DNA of 64,000 nucleotides from contig OY294071.1 in the NCBI GenBank assembly GCA_958510875.1, positions 38,087,042 to 38,151,041 on the forward strand. Direction: 5' to 3'. The translations under genes and the position numbers were made by a program. Source of the stretch: Endomychus coccineus (taxonomy: Eukaryota > Arthropoda > Insecta > Coleoptera > Endomychidae). The number at the start of each line of letters is the position of its first letter. The first letter of the stretch is position 1. Under the pieces are notes generated by a model, which had not been told where the DNA came from, ran no database searches, and saw only the letters and a program-made list of their open reading frames with translations. This document shows positions 8,580 through 21,129 of this stretch, piece by piece.

Positions 8580-9229
8580 TAGCATTCCCCGAATTGTTCA
8601 AAAACCTTTTACATAATTTTATATTACTAAATTGGTTAATTCTGTATGCTTTAGATGAAAGGAATAACATTTTTGAGAAGCTTAATATTTTCGAGGCAAC
8701 TGGACAATAATAGTACAGTAGCTAGAGGAACGAAATCCAGCGCATTTCGCTTAAAAAATGAAGGTGTAAATTTGGTATGTTTTTATATGTATTTAGATGC
8801 GCTGGAAATGGGAAGAATAGTGAAAAAATGTCTACGAGTTAGCTTCAAAAGCTATGGCCACTTTCTGGCGCGAAAGAAAATGACTTTAATGTTTTTTGCG
8901 TTTAAAATGAAAACAGTGGCTCAAATGGAAAAACATGTAGAGAGAAAAATTGTAGAAAAAGTAGAAACGCGTCCTTTGAGTCGAAGTAAGTCATTTTGAG
9001 ATTATGTTCTCGAGATATAACCGAATTAGTGTTTTTGGGTCAATGCAAAATCTTTTTTTGCAAATCCAATATTGACAAACAAAATATTCTGCTTAGATGG
9101 GAAGATGGTACTTTTTATGCACTTTCTACTGAGTTTTTTTAATTTCTTATCTTCCATTTTGGCGCCACAATTGGCCATTTTCTAAAATCCGTAAAACTGA
9201 GATTGCAAGCAGAAAACTGGACTATCGAC
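8580..9229. other. Unassigned DNA with one unassigned frame
   Basis: An open frame of 114 codons at 8655-8999 (+) is lysine- and phenylalanine-rich, has no recognisable domain, and is followed by repeat-like sequence. It is not called as a gene. The right part (9000-9229) has the flavour of an old repeat leading into the large foldback. Confidence 0.35.
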
Positions 9230-11326
9230 ATAAGGCAAAATGCGTTTTGTAGATTTCAATAAATATGATCTAAAACATCCATCAATGCAAGTTTTGGCTC
9301 ATATAATAAAATGTAGGACAAATGTTCGAACCTCGCAAAATGTGGAAATTTTTGCGGTTAGAAAATTTTGAGAATGGTCAAATTCTAGGCTCTATCAGGG
9401 TATTTTACAGCGCGTATTTTGCGCCAAACGCCAAAGAAAACCTTTCTAGATTTAGTAGAAGCCGAGATATTGATATATATGTGTTTGGGCCTCCCCAGGG
9501 CCCATTTTTTGGCCTATCGAAAAAGGTCGAAAACCTTTAGAAAGTAGACAAATTTCATAATCTAAATCCAAAAATGCGACCTCCTAGGTATCACCATCTC
9601 GAATTTAGAACGCGTTGACAAAAGGATCATAACAAGTTTATATTATTATTATTACACATTTTTCATAGGTAATTTAAATTATTTCTGGAAAATATACCAA
9701 ATTAATAGTCGTATATTCAAAAGAATTGAAAAAGGAATGGATGACTTATCATACCTTCATGTATTAATTTATTGGCTCGAAGTTTCTTATCTGTGTTATT
9801 CAATCCTTTTTCTGAACCTGTAACGGTTTTTGTATACTTGTATAAACGTATAATAAGTTTAAATATTGTACTTCAGTACGTATTGATATCAAAAAATGAT
9901 ATATAATGAACTTATTGGAAGAACACTACACTTATATTAACAAAAATAACTTACCTGTATCTAACGACGTTGAGAAACTATGTGTAAGCTATACCTACGT
10001 AAATTTTAGATTAAATTTATAAACATAATACTACTGATACGAAGGCGCGTTTTATAAACTATAATGAAATTGAAGAATAAATTGACACATGTAGAATAAA
10101 TATTTTTCAAAGCCATGAATTTTATATTCTGCATTTTGACTAAATAAGTACTATGTGTGAAAAAAACTTGATGGGCGTTTTATAAACTATATATTGATAA
10201 ACTATTATTATATTACTACAACTATTATATTCTGTTGTACGTATAAAAATGAATTTCATATATCAAAAAATACGAGTATCACAACAAAAAGTTACCTTCT
10301 GCGAGTTCGATGATATTACAGATATTTATTTGATGATTAGAGTGAAGTTAGCCACACTTTTCTGGCCACACTTTTCTAGCCACAGTTTCTCATGAGGAGT
10401 ATGGTCCGCGGTGTTGCCATATCAATTATTTTTACGAATAAGCTCATTATCAGTTTTCTTGGGTAACTTGAAGTCAGAGGGATATTAATAATTCAAAGAA
10501 GAGTGATATATCCATATTGACTTAGCTGGATAATATGGAATTAACCAAAATATCCCGAGTTGTACGGACATGGGACTCATTGATTGTAGCTCAGTGACAG
10601 AAAAAAGTAATAACTTATGTTTCTACGCTTTCAGTATTGTACCGAAAATTTCCGATTAACGAAAAATATTCCGTATATCACAAATTTAACTTAGGTTTCT
10701 ACGTTTCCAGTATTGTACCAAAAATTTCCGATTACCGAAAAATATTTCGAGTACCAAAAATTTGAAAACGTCATTCGATAAAGGACATCCGAAAAAGTAT
10801 ATATACAGGGTCAAATCAATTTGTGTGGCCGGAAAGTGTTGAAAAACTTAGATATAAATTTTTATTCCATCAGTAAACTACCCGAAATATTCCGAGTACC
10901 AAAAATTTGAAAACGCCATTCGATAGAGGACATCCGAAAAAGTATATATACAGGGTCAAATCAATTTGTGTGGCCGGAAAAGTGTTGAAAAACTTGGAAA
11001 TAAATTTTTATTCCACCAGTAAACTACCCGAAATATTCCGAGTACCAAAAATTTGAAAACGCCATTCGATAGAGGACATCCGAAAAAGTATATATACAGG
11101 GTCAAATCAATTTGTGTGGCCGGAAAAGTGTTGAAAAACTTGGAAATAAATTTTTATTCCACCAGTAAACTACCCGAAATATTTCGAGTACCAAAAATTT
11201 GAAAACGTCATTCGATAAAGGACATCCGAAAAAGTATATAATATAATAAGATTCTTGACCCAGTATGAATTATATAAAAATTCTCGGGAATTAGGTCACA
11301 TTAACACTCTGTTATAAATGTTCGTC

Positions 11327-11360
11327 TTTACGTACGTTTCGGTCTCACGACCATCATCAG
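11327..11360 (-). ncRNA. Hammerhead-like motif (PLE family 4)
   Basis: Minus strand: CTGATGA, one unpaired T, GGTC / GACC stem with GTGA loop, GAAA, then ACGTACGTA. All core positions are present, with a CGTACG self-complementary stem III. This is one of the best-preserved motifs in the window. Confidence 0.62.
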
Positions 11361-11746
11361 AAGACTTATTTTGTTCAAAAGGGGTTAACTAAAACTAATT
11401 AGCACAAGCGTCCATATCGCACAATCTTCAATCAAAAAGCTCACGCCGTCGAAACGAACAGAACCACGAATAATCGAAAATTGTATCGTTAATATTAAAG
11501 TATAGATTTTTTTGTAACAAGAAACCACTGTTAAGTAATATTCTCATAATGTACAAACGCATATTGCTATGGTCTCAAAGCAACTGAAGTTCTAAGCTAT
11601 TTGTTTGTAATAACACGACCCAGATGTAGATTTATGACGTACTTGAAAAGGTTTTAGACCTGCATTGGAATTTAGTTTACTTTAAGCGTTCTTCCTAAAA
11701 TATACTTTTAACATTATAAAGACGTATGTAGGAATTTGCAAGAGTT

Positions 11747-12040
11747 TTAATTAATCAAGTTAGTATAAATCTGACTCAATCCTTGAATATCATTCCTATG
11801 ATTTACAGAATTTGAATCCCTTTTTATGTGAATCATCTCCAGGATAGATCTTTTATAATAATTGGTTTCTTTAGTTAAAATATTAACATTTTTGTAATCA
11901 AATTGATGGTTATAATCAAAACAGTGCTTAGCAAGGGCGGTGGAATTTTCTAAGTTATTATTTCTTGTGCTATACTTATGGCCGTACATTCTTTATTGTA
12001 AATATTGTTTAGAGATTCCAGTATAAGTTCCATCACAATC
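11747..12040 (-). pseudogene. PLE GIY-YIG C-terminal remnant
   Basis: The minus strand reads DCDGTYTGISKQYLQ, a stop, then RMYGHKYSTRNNNLENSTAL and on to ...KETNYYKRSILEMIHIK. This is the GIY-YIG nuclease tail, with YTG where YIG is usual and one in-frame stop before MYGHKY. RT sequence is absent: the element is 5'-truncated. Confidence 0.8.
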
Positions 12041-14619
12041 TAACATTTATAACAGAGTGTTAATGTGACCTAATTCCCGAGAATTTTTATATAAAAAGTA
12101 TATATACAGGGTCAAATCAATTTGTGTGGCCGGAAAAGTGTTGAAAAACTTGGAAATAAATTTTTATTCCACCAGTAAACTACCCGAAATATTCCGAGTA
12201 CCAAAAATTTGAAAACGCCATTCGATAGAGGACATCCGAAAAAGTATATATATACAGGGTCAAATCAATTTGTGTGGCCGGAAAAGTGTTGAAAAACTTG
12301 GAAATAAATTTTTATTCAATCATAAACTACCCGAAATATTCCGAGTACAAAAATTTGAAAACGCCATTCGATAAAGGACATCCGAAAAAGTATATATACA
12401 GGGTCAAATCAATTTGTGTGGCCGGAAAAGTGTTGAAAAACTTGGAAATAAATTTTTATTCTATTATAAACTACCCGAAATATTTCGAGTACCTAAAATT
12501 TGAAAACGTCATTCGATAAAGGACATCCGAAAAAGTATATATACAGGGTAAAATCAATTTGTGTGGCTGGAAAAGTGTTGAAAAACTTGGAAATAAATTT
12601 TTATTCCATCATAAACTACCCGAAATATTCCGAGTACCAAAAATTTGAAAACGCCATTCGGATGTCCTTTATCGAATGGCGTTTTCAAATTTTTGGTGCT
12701 CGGAATATTTCGGGTAGTTTATGATGGAATAAAAATTTATTTCTAAGTTTTCAAACACTTTTCCGGCCACACAAATTGATTTGACCCTGTACATATACTT
12801 TTTCGGATGTCCTTTATCGAATGGCGTTTTCAAATGTTTGGTACTCGGAATATTCCGGGTAGTTTATGATGGAATAAAAATTTATATCTAAGTTTTTCAA
12901 CACTTTTCCGGCCACACAAATTGATTTGACCCTGTATATATACTTTTTCGGATGTCCTCTATCGAATGGCGTTTTCAAATTGTTGGTACAATACTGGAAA
13001 CGTAGAAACCTAAGTTAAATTTGTGATATACGGAATATTTTTAGTTAATCGGAAATTTTCGGTACAATACTGAAAGCGTAGAAACATAAGTTATTACTTT
13101 TTTCTGTCACTGAGCTACAATCAATGAGTCCCATGTCCGTACAACTCGGGATATTTTGGTTAATTCCATATTATCCAGCTAAGTCAATATGGATATATCA
13201 CTCTTCTTTGAATTATTAATATCCCTCTGACTTCAAGTTACCCAAGAAAACTGATAATGAGCTTATTCGTAAAAATAATTGATATGGCAACACCGCGGAC
13301 CATACTCCTCATGAGAAACTGTGGCTAGAAAAGTGTGGCCAGAAAAGTGTGGCTAACTTCACTCTAATCATCAAATAAATATCTGTAATATCATCGAACT
13401 CGCAGAAGGTAACTTTTTGTTGTGATACTCGTATTTTTTGATATATGAAATTCATTTTTATACGTACAACAGAATATAATAGTTGTAGTAATATAATAAT
13501 AGTTTATCAATATATAGTTTATAAAACGCCCATCAAGTTTTTTTCACACATAGTACTTATTTAGTCAAAATGCAGAATATAAAATTCATGGCTTTGAAAA
13601 ATATTTATTCTACATGTGTCAATTTATTCTTCAATTTCATTATAGTTTATAAAACGCGCCTTCGTATCAGTAGTATTATGTTTATAAATTTAATCTAAAA
13701 TTTACGTAGGTATAGCTTACACATAGTTTCTCAACGTCGTTAGATACAGGTAAGTTATTTTTGTTAATATAAGTGTAGTGTTCTTCCAATAAGTTCATTA
13801 TATATCATTTTTTGATATCAATACGTACTGAAGTACAATATTTAAACTTATTATACGTTTATACAAGTATACAAAAACCGTTACAGGTTCAGAAAAAGGA
13901 TTGAATAACACAGATAAGAAACTTCGAGCCAATAAATTAATACATGAAGGTATGATAAGTCATCCATTCCTTTTTCAATTATTTTGAATATACGACTAAT
14001 AATTTGGTATATTTTCCAGAAATAATTTAAATTACCTATGAAAAATGTGTAATAATAATAATATAAACTTGTTATGAACCTTTCGTCAACGCGTTCTAAA
14101 TTCGAGATGGTGATACCTAAGAGGTCACATTTTTGGATTTAGATTATGAAATTTGTCTACTTTCTAACGGTTTCCGCCTTTTTTGGATAGGCCTAATATT
14201 GGGCCTTGGGGAGGCCCAAACACATTTATATCAATATCTCGGCTTCTACTCAATCTAAAAAGTTATTTTTAGCTCAAAATAAGCATCGTTAAATACTCTA
14301 ATAGAATCCAGAATTTGATCGTTCTGAAATTTTGTAACCTCAAAAATTTCAAAATTTTCCGAGGTCCGAAATTTTCAAAGTTGTCGTACATTTATTCGTA
14401 TGCCCCAAAACCTGTATTGATGGATGCTTTAGATTATATTTATTGAAATCTACAAAATAAATTTTTTTTTGTCGATAAAACGTATATCGGCTTGTCAACA
14501 TGCCGCCTGACCGTAATATCTTGCTCCGCGGCATTTATCTGGACTTTAGGCGTGAATGTTGTAACTTGAGGTCGCCATCTAGTTGATCTTCTCGAAATGA
14601 GAAGTGAAATTCGAGACCA

Positions 14620-15385
14620 AGTTCTTCCGTAGCTTTTTGTGCTGCTTAAATGTTAAATGCCCCCACTATGGCCAAATCGTGACTTTTGACAAGGCACACT
14701 AAGAATTTTACACGCTATACTCACTCTCAGAACTACACTTCGATGCAGAACCTCAAGACTAAGGATTCCCCTACTTCCCCGGTGATGTGGGAGATAAATG
14801 CGGGAAACGGACGACCTAGGACGACCTAGGATTCAAACTGTGTTAGATATGCATCATTTTCCGGGTTTCTTTTTCAAGTCTATGCAGGCTCATCGACCGT
14901 CCAGTTCACCACTCCAAAATAGTAGAGCAGAGCAGGACTGGAGCGGCAAGCATATTTGTTTCAGACACCTTATTCTCACTTGAAAGTTCGGACGACCAAA
15001 TCTTTCGAACAAGGTTTCTATACTTGCCGCGGAGAGCCACCTTTACCTGGGACGCGCCATAATTAGGAGGTGGTTCAATTCCCAGGTATCGATAGGTCTC
15101 TCCAGCATCAATATGTTTAAATATGCTTCCGTCGGCAAGCAGCATATACTCGTGGACTTCCGGAGATCGTACTCTCCTCAAATGAAACACTGCGCACTTG
15201 CCAATCCCAACTCCATGCTTACGATCCGTGTATAAGTATTCTTGAACCACGTTGAGACGTTGAGAGCCTGATGGAGATTTTTATCCCCAGAGGCATACAG
15301 TTTCAGATCATCCATGTAAAAGAAATGGGTGATCTGGCCTCCGGTCGTTCGGTGGTCCAGAGTAATATCCACGAGTCCCGTATAG
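14620..15385 (-). pseudogene. R4-like non-LTR retrotransposon fragment
   Basis: Minus-strand frames carry the RT motif ITHFFYMDDLKLYASGDKNL and, in a second frame, KCAVFHLRRVRSPEVHEYML, GETYRYLGIE and LVRKIWSSELSSENK. These match, segment by segment, the larger element at 52270-55285. At least two frameshifts separate them. Upstream RT and downstream endonuclease parts are missing. The low-coordinate end meets the giant foldback; a 14476-14620 stretch is uncertain and may be element or foldback sequence. Confidence 0.8.
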
Positions 15386-16529
15386 TTCTCTGTAAAACAT
15401 AGCAATTCGTTTAATAAATAATAATAACACGCACACATAATTCACATCATCTAAAGTAGGAATGTGAATATTCTTCATAGCTATCTGAGGTTGTTTAGAG
15501 AGTTAAGTACATAGATCATAGAACGTATGAAGATTGATGAGACGAAGCGAAGCGGGTCCGAGCAAACGCAGATCCACTTGCTATAATTATTCTCAGTTGA
15601 AAGAAGCACTAAATTTGTGTTATTACATAATACAGTTGTCTAGAATCCAACGACGTGTGTGGTTCTATTTAGATACTGTGGTTGTCGGTCAATAATGTTG
15701 GTTTGTTATTGTTGTTCATCTGTTCATCATAGAATGGAACATTACGACAGGGAAAAGTTGCCACAAAATTATATTGATTCCTGTCCTGTTACAGTGCAAT
15801 GAACTTGTACCATGATGAACTATCTCTTCTGATAAATATGAATATACCTATGAACGTTGTATCAATACATTAATTGTAGATTAATATGTCAGTAGAATTT
15901 TAGTATAGTACTTGTGTGCGTATTTTTTAAAACTTCCGAATACCGTAAAGGGTATAAGGTTACTTTCAAAACTAATAAATGTGATGTCTGTAAAAGAGTT
16001 AACCTAATTCGAAATTAATGTCTTGGAAATTGCTGGATAAGTTTTTGGATTTTATGGCGTGGGTGTTTAATAGTAATAATAATATTCAACATTTATCTTA
16101 GATTTTCCGAACTATACCTGATTTCAGAAATTGAACCTGCTTTCTCTTCTACCTTTGGGGGGTAGGAATGAGGATAATCCTTATAACTAAATAACAAGAA
16201 GGAATTGAATTCTAGGGATTTTTTTTTTCCAAAATTTTACAAAATGTGACAAAGAAGAGTGAATATTATGCGATATGTAATTGAAAACAATTATGTTCTC
16301 ATCTATGCCAAGATATGAAACTACAGCAAAGTTGAAAATTATATTTTCGAAATTAGGGAATAAGCTATTTCTGAAATGGTTAAAAAAAGTTCTAGAGCAA
16401 ATATTCCTTCACCACAGTATTTCTCATCGAAATTTAAGCAATTTTGAAAAAATTCTAAATGAACAGAATGAGGAATCATCTGATTACTTACTACTAAAAC
16501 GTAGAATCAAAAATAAAAGTTTTTTCAAA
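15386..16529. other. Unassigned DNA
   Basis: No gene or element recognised. A lysine-rich frame at 16281-16547 (+) runs into the next foldback arm and is not credible as a gene. Confidence 0.45.
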
Positions 16530-18624
16530 TACAAGATTTTATTTTAAAGTGTAATAAAAAGAAGATAATAATTGTTTGAGACCTAAGTTATCCTGTTATC
16601 ACATCAGGAAATAACAGATTCAAAAGCTTGTCATATGAAAATCCCTATTTAATCTTCGAACTGAATACGAATGTTGTCGAACTGAGTATACATCAGTAGT
16701 CGAGGAAATAAAGCACTAAAATAGGCCAAACCTTCCAAACTTGGCGCAGTTGGATGGATTGAGATGCTGTTTTCTGCATTCGATTCCGAAAGTGATTTAG
16801 AAAATTTGTCCGGTATTTTAATTTTGCGGAAAAAAGTTATTGCATTTCTACAGCCAAAAAATGCATTTTTCTGAGTGCACTTTTTGAGGAGAATTAAAAA
16901 AATGGACTCGATTTTGTTTCTCGAGGGTTTTTGGGATCGCTGAACACGAATATGCTATCAAGAAAATTCCGTGAGGTCCCCTTGGACCTCCCCCGGGGTG
17001 ACGCCCTAGATATCGATGAAATTAATTAAAAAATGATTTTGAATGTTTGTTAACTATTCAAGAGGTGATATAAAGGTTGCTCTCGGGGGTTTTCAAAGTC
17101 GCCGATCACGACTATGACATTCACAATGTTTTGCAAATTACCTTGGCGTATTCCCGGGTCCCTGGAGCCTGGAGCCCTCTGTATCAACGTCATCTTCTAG
17201 GAATTTGTTAATTTTTCTCAATTAAATGTAACAAATTCTAGCTCTAGAGGGTTTTCAAAGTCGCCGATCACGACTATGACACTCGCAATGTTCTGCAAAT
17301 TACCTGGGGGGTGTTTGCGGGTCTCCGGAGCCCTGTGTATCTACGTCATCTTCTAGGAATTTGCTAATTTTTCTGAATTAAATGTAACAAATTCTAGCCC
17401 TCGGGGGTTTTTATTGTCGCCGATCACGATTATGATACTCACAATGTTCTGCAATTCACCTGGGGGTGTTTTCGGGTCTATGGTGCCCTGTGTATCTACG
17501 TCATCTTTTAGAATATTCAAATAGCGATATATTTTTTAGATATTAACAAAATACCAATACGAATAAAAATCCGTAGTTTGCGTTCTCAGGATCACGACTA
17601 TGCATGAGCTTTGTGAATGTCACAATCGTGATCGGCGACTTCGAATTGCTCCGAAAGCCAAGAATTGTTACATTTTATGTATTAATTAGCAAATTCCTAG
17701 GAGATGACGTAGATACACAGGGCTCGGGAGACCCGGAAATACCCCCAGGTAATTTTCAGAACATTGTGAGTATTATAATCGTGATCGGCGGCAATAAAAA
17801 CTCCCGAGGGCTAGAATTTGTTACATTTAATTAAGAAAAAATAACAAATTCCTAGAAGATGACGTAGATACAGAGGGCTACAGGGACCCGGAAAAACCCC
17901 CAGGTAATTTGCAGAACATTGCGAGTGTCATAGTCGTGATGGGCGACTTTGAAAACCCCCTGAGAGCTAGAATGTGTTACATTTAATTAAGAAAATTAAC
18001 CAATGCCTAGAAAATGACGTGGTTACCCGAACTCAGGGTACTCCAGGTATTGCAGAAGAGTGTTTTCACGTCGTAATCATCACCAGCAAACTTTATATCA
18101 CCGTTTGAACAGTTAACAAACATTAAAAATGATTTTTTAATTAATTTCATCGATATCTAGGGTGTCAGGACGCCTGGATACCCCGGAGGAGGTCCAAGGG
18201 GACCTCAGGGAATTTTCTTGAAAGCATATTCGTGTTCAGCGACCCCATAAACCCCCGAAAAATCAATTCGAGTCCGTTTTTTTCATTCACCTCAAAAAGT
18301 GCACTCAGAAAAATGCATTTTTTAGCTGTAGGAATGCGATAAATTTTTTCCGCAAAAATATACCGGAAAAATTTTCTAAATCACTTTCTGAATCGAATGC
18401 AGAAAACCGCATGTTAATCCATCCAACTGCGCCGGGTTTGGAATGTGGAATGCTTTATTTCCTGGACTACAGTATCAATGATTCGTCCGACGAGATAATA
18501 GGGATTCTAATACGACTAGCTGCGACTAGCTTTTGAATCTGTTATTTCCCGATATGAGAACAGAATATCATATCTAAAAAAATATTTTTTGTCTTTTTAG
18601 TACACTTTAAAATAAAAGCTTGTC
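16530..18624. repeat. Foldback element (about 2.1 kb) with internal tandem repeats
   Basis: Arms pair from the outside (TTTTATTTTAAAGTGTA at 16533 with TACACTTTAAAATAAAA near 18601) to the middle near 17570-17610, including the AGTGCACTTTTTGAGG / CCTCAAAAAGTGCACT blocks. Arms are clearly diverged. No coding region was seen in it. Confidence 0.85.
17040..17995. repeat. Roughly 160-bp tandem repeats inside foldback
   Basis: In the left arm GTCGCCGATCACGA recurs near 17098, 17260 and 17417, each followed by TACGTCATCTTCTAG-type sequence. Mirror copies are in the right arm (17610-17995). Same design as the 9.2-14.5 kb element: a tandem core between long inverted arms. Confidence 0.8.
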
Positions 18625-21129
18625 TTTAATCTTTTTTTTCAATTTTAATCTTACTCATGTAATAATACATACTTCAATTTCTGTAATTATACTAATTGAA
18701 ATTAGTATGAGCTAGTTTACTCTTTTCTCTAAAATATTAGAGTAAGTCCTTCATTTTATTGATATATTCAAATTAGGTTGAGTCATTTATACTGCCTTCA
18801 TCAGAAAAGCATCGTTGTCAGGTACATGAGAGCATTTAACTTTTAATTACTGAAAAGTAAATATGCCGAGAAAAGTAAATATTTTACGTTTGCTATTCAT
18901 GAAAGAAAATGTTCCAAAGCTTACGGTTCCGGCCTAATTAGCAACTTCTTATTCAAAAACAAGAAAGATTGAGGTTGTTCATATTCGCGTCGTTCCGCTT
19001 CATAGAGGTTCTTGAACTTATTATCTGATACTTACACTTACTTATTATCTGGCCATGATTATTTAATCAACAGTAAAAGCTATAGTAAGCACTTAAGCAG
19101 CACAGTTTGGAATAGTGCCATTATTTATTATTAATAAGCTGTTACCACTTCAAAATCGAACAGTTTAACATTCCGACTTTTTTTCATTTCTCATTAAAAA
19201 TTTTATTTTCATAAATTTTGGATATTCTGCTTTTTTGAAATGATATTTATTGCTTAATACATGAAGACATTATATAGGCAGTAATTTAAATACCTCTTAT
19301 CATCAGATTATGATTTAATTCATAAATAGTAAATACTTAAACTTTAGAAAGTACTTTCATCGAATAAGACTAGGTTCAATATCATATTATTTTGAACTCA
19401 TACAATTGTCAAAATCATAATGCTCAACTGAAAGCAGAAATTCTACTCTGTAGACAAATCAACTTTTGAATCAAACATTACTATTAATAATATAAAATAT
19501 AATGAATCGTGAACATGGCCTACACTGATATTAATAAAGTCGGAAATCGATGCAAATATGCAAATATTGCAAGAAACCAGTGGGTCTAAATGTATAAAAT
19601 GAAAACAAACAGCTGGAAATAATGACCAAATTAATAAATATAGGGGATCATAATTCGCAAAACTATGAACAAACAATTAGAAGATGATTTTACGCTGCTA
19701 AATCATAACAGAAATAGGAAACACTTTCACCAAAATAAAAATAATGAACTATCTACATACAAAAAGAAACGCTCAAAAGTAACTACTAACCAACGGCTCA
19801 GCAATAATAACTCCTTAAGAAGATTTTAGAGCAACATCTAGTAAAATGTGGTTCTACATTGGCTAAATATATGAAAATGTAAATAGAACCATGATATATA
19901 CGTTAAGTAAAAATTGCCTACTTCATTATAGTGTTGTAAGAGAAATGTTCTTAGGTATTACTGTTGATTTTCAATTGATAGAGCAAATATTTAGAAGTGC
20001 TGAGGTGGTTTGCCCGTCTCCCTAGATTGCTATTTGTGAAAATATACACCCGAATAGTATGTGTTCTTGTATTCTTTATGCTGCACATTTTTAGTGGTTA
20101 TACACTCAATCTTCTGTGCAGTATAAGAATATAATACGTTTGAGAGCGCCATCTTCCGTGCAGTATACGAACAATATAACTACTATCTGAGAAAATTCGC
20201 GCTAGACTTCAGAGCGGAACTAGAGCTCTACGTTTATAGTATACATATACATCACTAGATGGCTCGCCTAACTTGCCGTTCTACAGACATTCAACCTATT
20301 CAACAGTCTGGTTTAGGAAAGTGGCATCCTCCAAAATCTGTTTTCCAACCAAGCACCTAGCGGTATAGTGAGTAACACACTCTTCCAGCATTTGGAATTG
20401 AACTGGATCTTTATTTTATCTGCTATTGATTATTTTCAGTATCTTCTCACGCGATTCACGAGTTATAATTTGGCGAATTTTCTGATTTAATTATCGAGTA
20501 ATGAATAAGAAGTACGAGAACGTTATTCAATTAGTGTTTTGTTTTCTGTTCGATAGGAAACTAAAGCAGTGCCATCTCATAAGGAGAACCGCAAGTAATC
20601 ATAGAAGATGGTGTGGAGCCGCGAGCTACGAACAATCTGATATTTGTGTCGTCACACCCTCATAACTGTGTCATTTCAGTAAATTTGAAATCTCTAATAT
20701 TGACCACTAGGCATAGAGTTATCTATGCCACTAGAATATAAGCGTTAGAATAAGGTCATTGTTCCCTTAGTTTTATTTAATGTTTAAGAACATCCCATGC
20801 AAATGTGGTATTCTTGGAAGATATAAGAACATCTATCATCTTTATTATTCTTCGAAAATAGGAATCAAATATAAATAATAATGTAAGACAATTCTTATGT
20901 AAAAATAAGAACAAATTCTTCAGCTCTAAAATTATAGTAATCCAAGTTCTTGAATAAATATCTGTTTAGAGTTACGAACGAATCAATAAACTTATTTCAT
21001 GGTACTATATTATGATCCTTATGTAGGTACATGGAAATAAACACCAATTTGATAAAAGTTTGAGATACGAAATTGAATCTTACGACAGTGAAAGGTGGGG
21101 TCATACTATTAGTCCAGTGTTATATAATA
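18625..21129. other. Mostly unassigned DNA with one PLE relic
   Basis: At 18777-18803 the minus strand reads CTGATGAAGGCAGTATAAAT and then GACTCAACC, close to the motif at 52167-52200 (CTGATGAAGAGCC...GACTCGAAAC) but without GAAAC: a dead PLE end. The rest (18840-21129) shows no recognisable gene, repeat array or element. Confidence 0.45.

Larger units (their letters stand above)
11241..12092 (-). mobile_element. PLE fragment (family 4) inserted in the satellite
   Basis: It interrupts a satellite unit at a TATATA stretch, which is present on both sides. The outermost 52 bp (11271-11322) recur inverted at 12041-12092, so this PLE too carries an inverted copy of its own 3' terminus at its 5'-truncated end. 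It contains a GIY-YIG remnant (11747-12040) and a hammerhead-like motif (11327-11360). A diverged sister lies at 25250-26110. Confidence 0.85.
10735..12990. repeat. 145-bp satellite array inside the foldback
   Basis: Units contain CAGGGTCAAATCAATTTGTG, then GGAAAAGTGTTGAAAAACTT and ATTCCGAGTACCAAAAATTTG. The CAGGG landmark falls at 10806, 10951, 11097, then after the PLE at 12117, 12255, 12399 and 12544, giving steps of 138-146 bp. Two inverted units follow (12661-12990). Open frames across the units (12274-12724) repeat the same peptide but a 145-bp period breaks frame, so they are not taken as coding. Confidence 0.9.
9230..14475. repeat. Giant foldback element (about 5.2 kb) with satellite core
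   Basis: The left arm, about 9230-10790, and the right arm, about 12960-14475, are inverted copies, for example AAGGAATGGATGACTTATC at 9731 against its complement near 13955, and the CTTTTCTGGCCACAC blocks near 10355 and 13340. The inner part is a 145-bp tandem repeat that switches orientation near 12660-12672. Arms are diverged by small substitutions and some short indels, so this is older than palindromes 1 and 2. No coding region for mobility was found. A PLE inserted inside the left half (11241-12092). Confidence 0.85.

Noticed and set aside
8655..8999. 114-codon open frame
   Set aside because: No recognisable domain, no supporting context, repeat-like surroundings; kept only as unassigned.
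12274..12724. Repeated-peptide frames (AGKVLKNLEINFYSIINYP...)
   Set aside because: They run through the 145-bp satellite, whose period is not a multiple of three.
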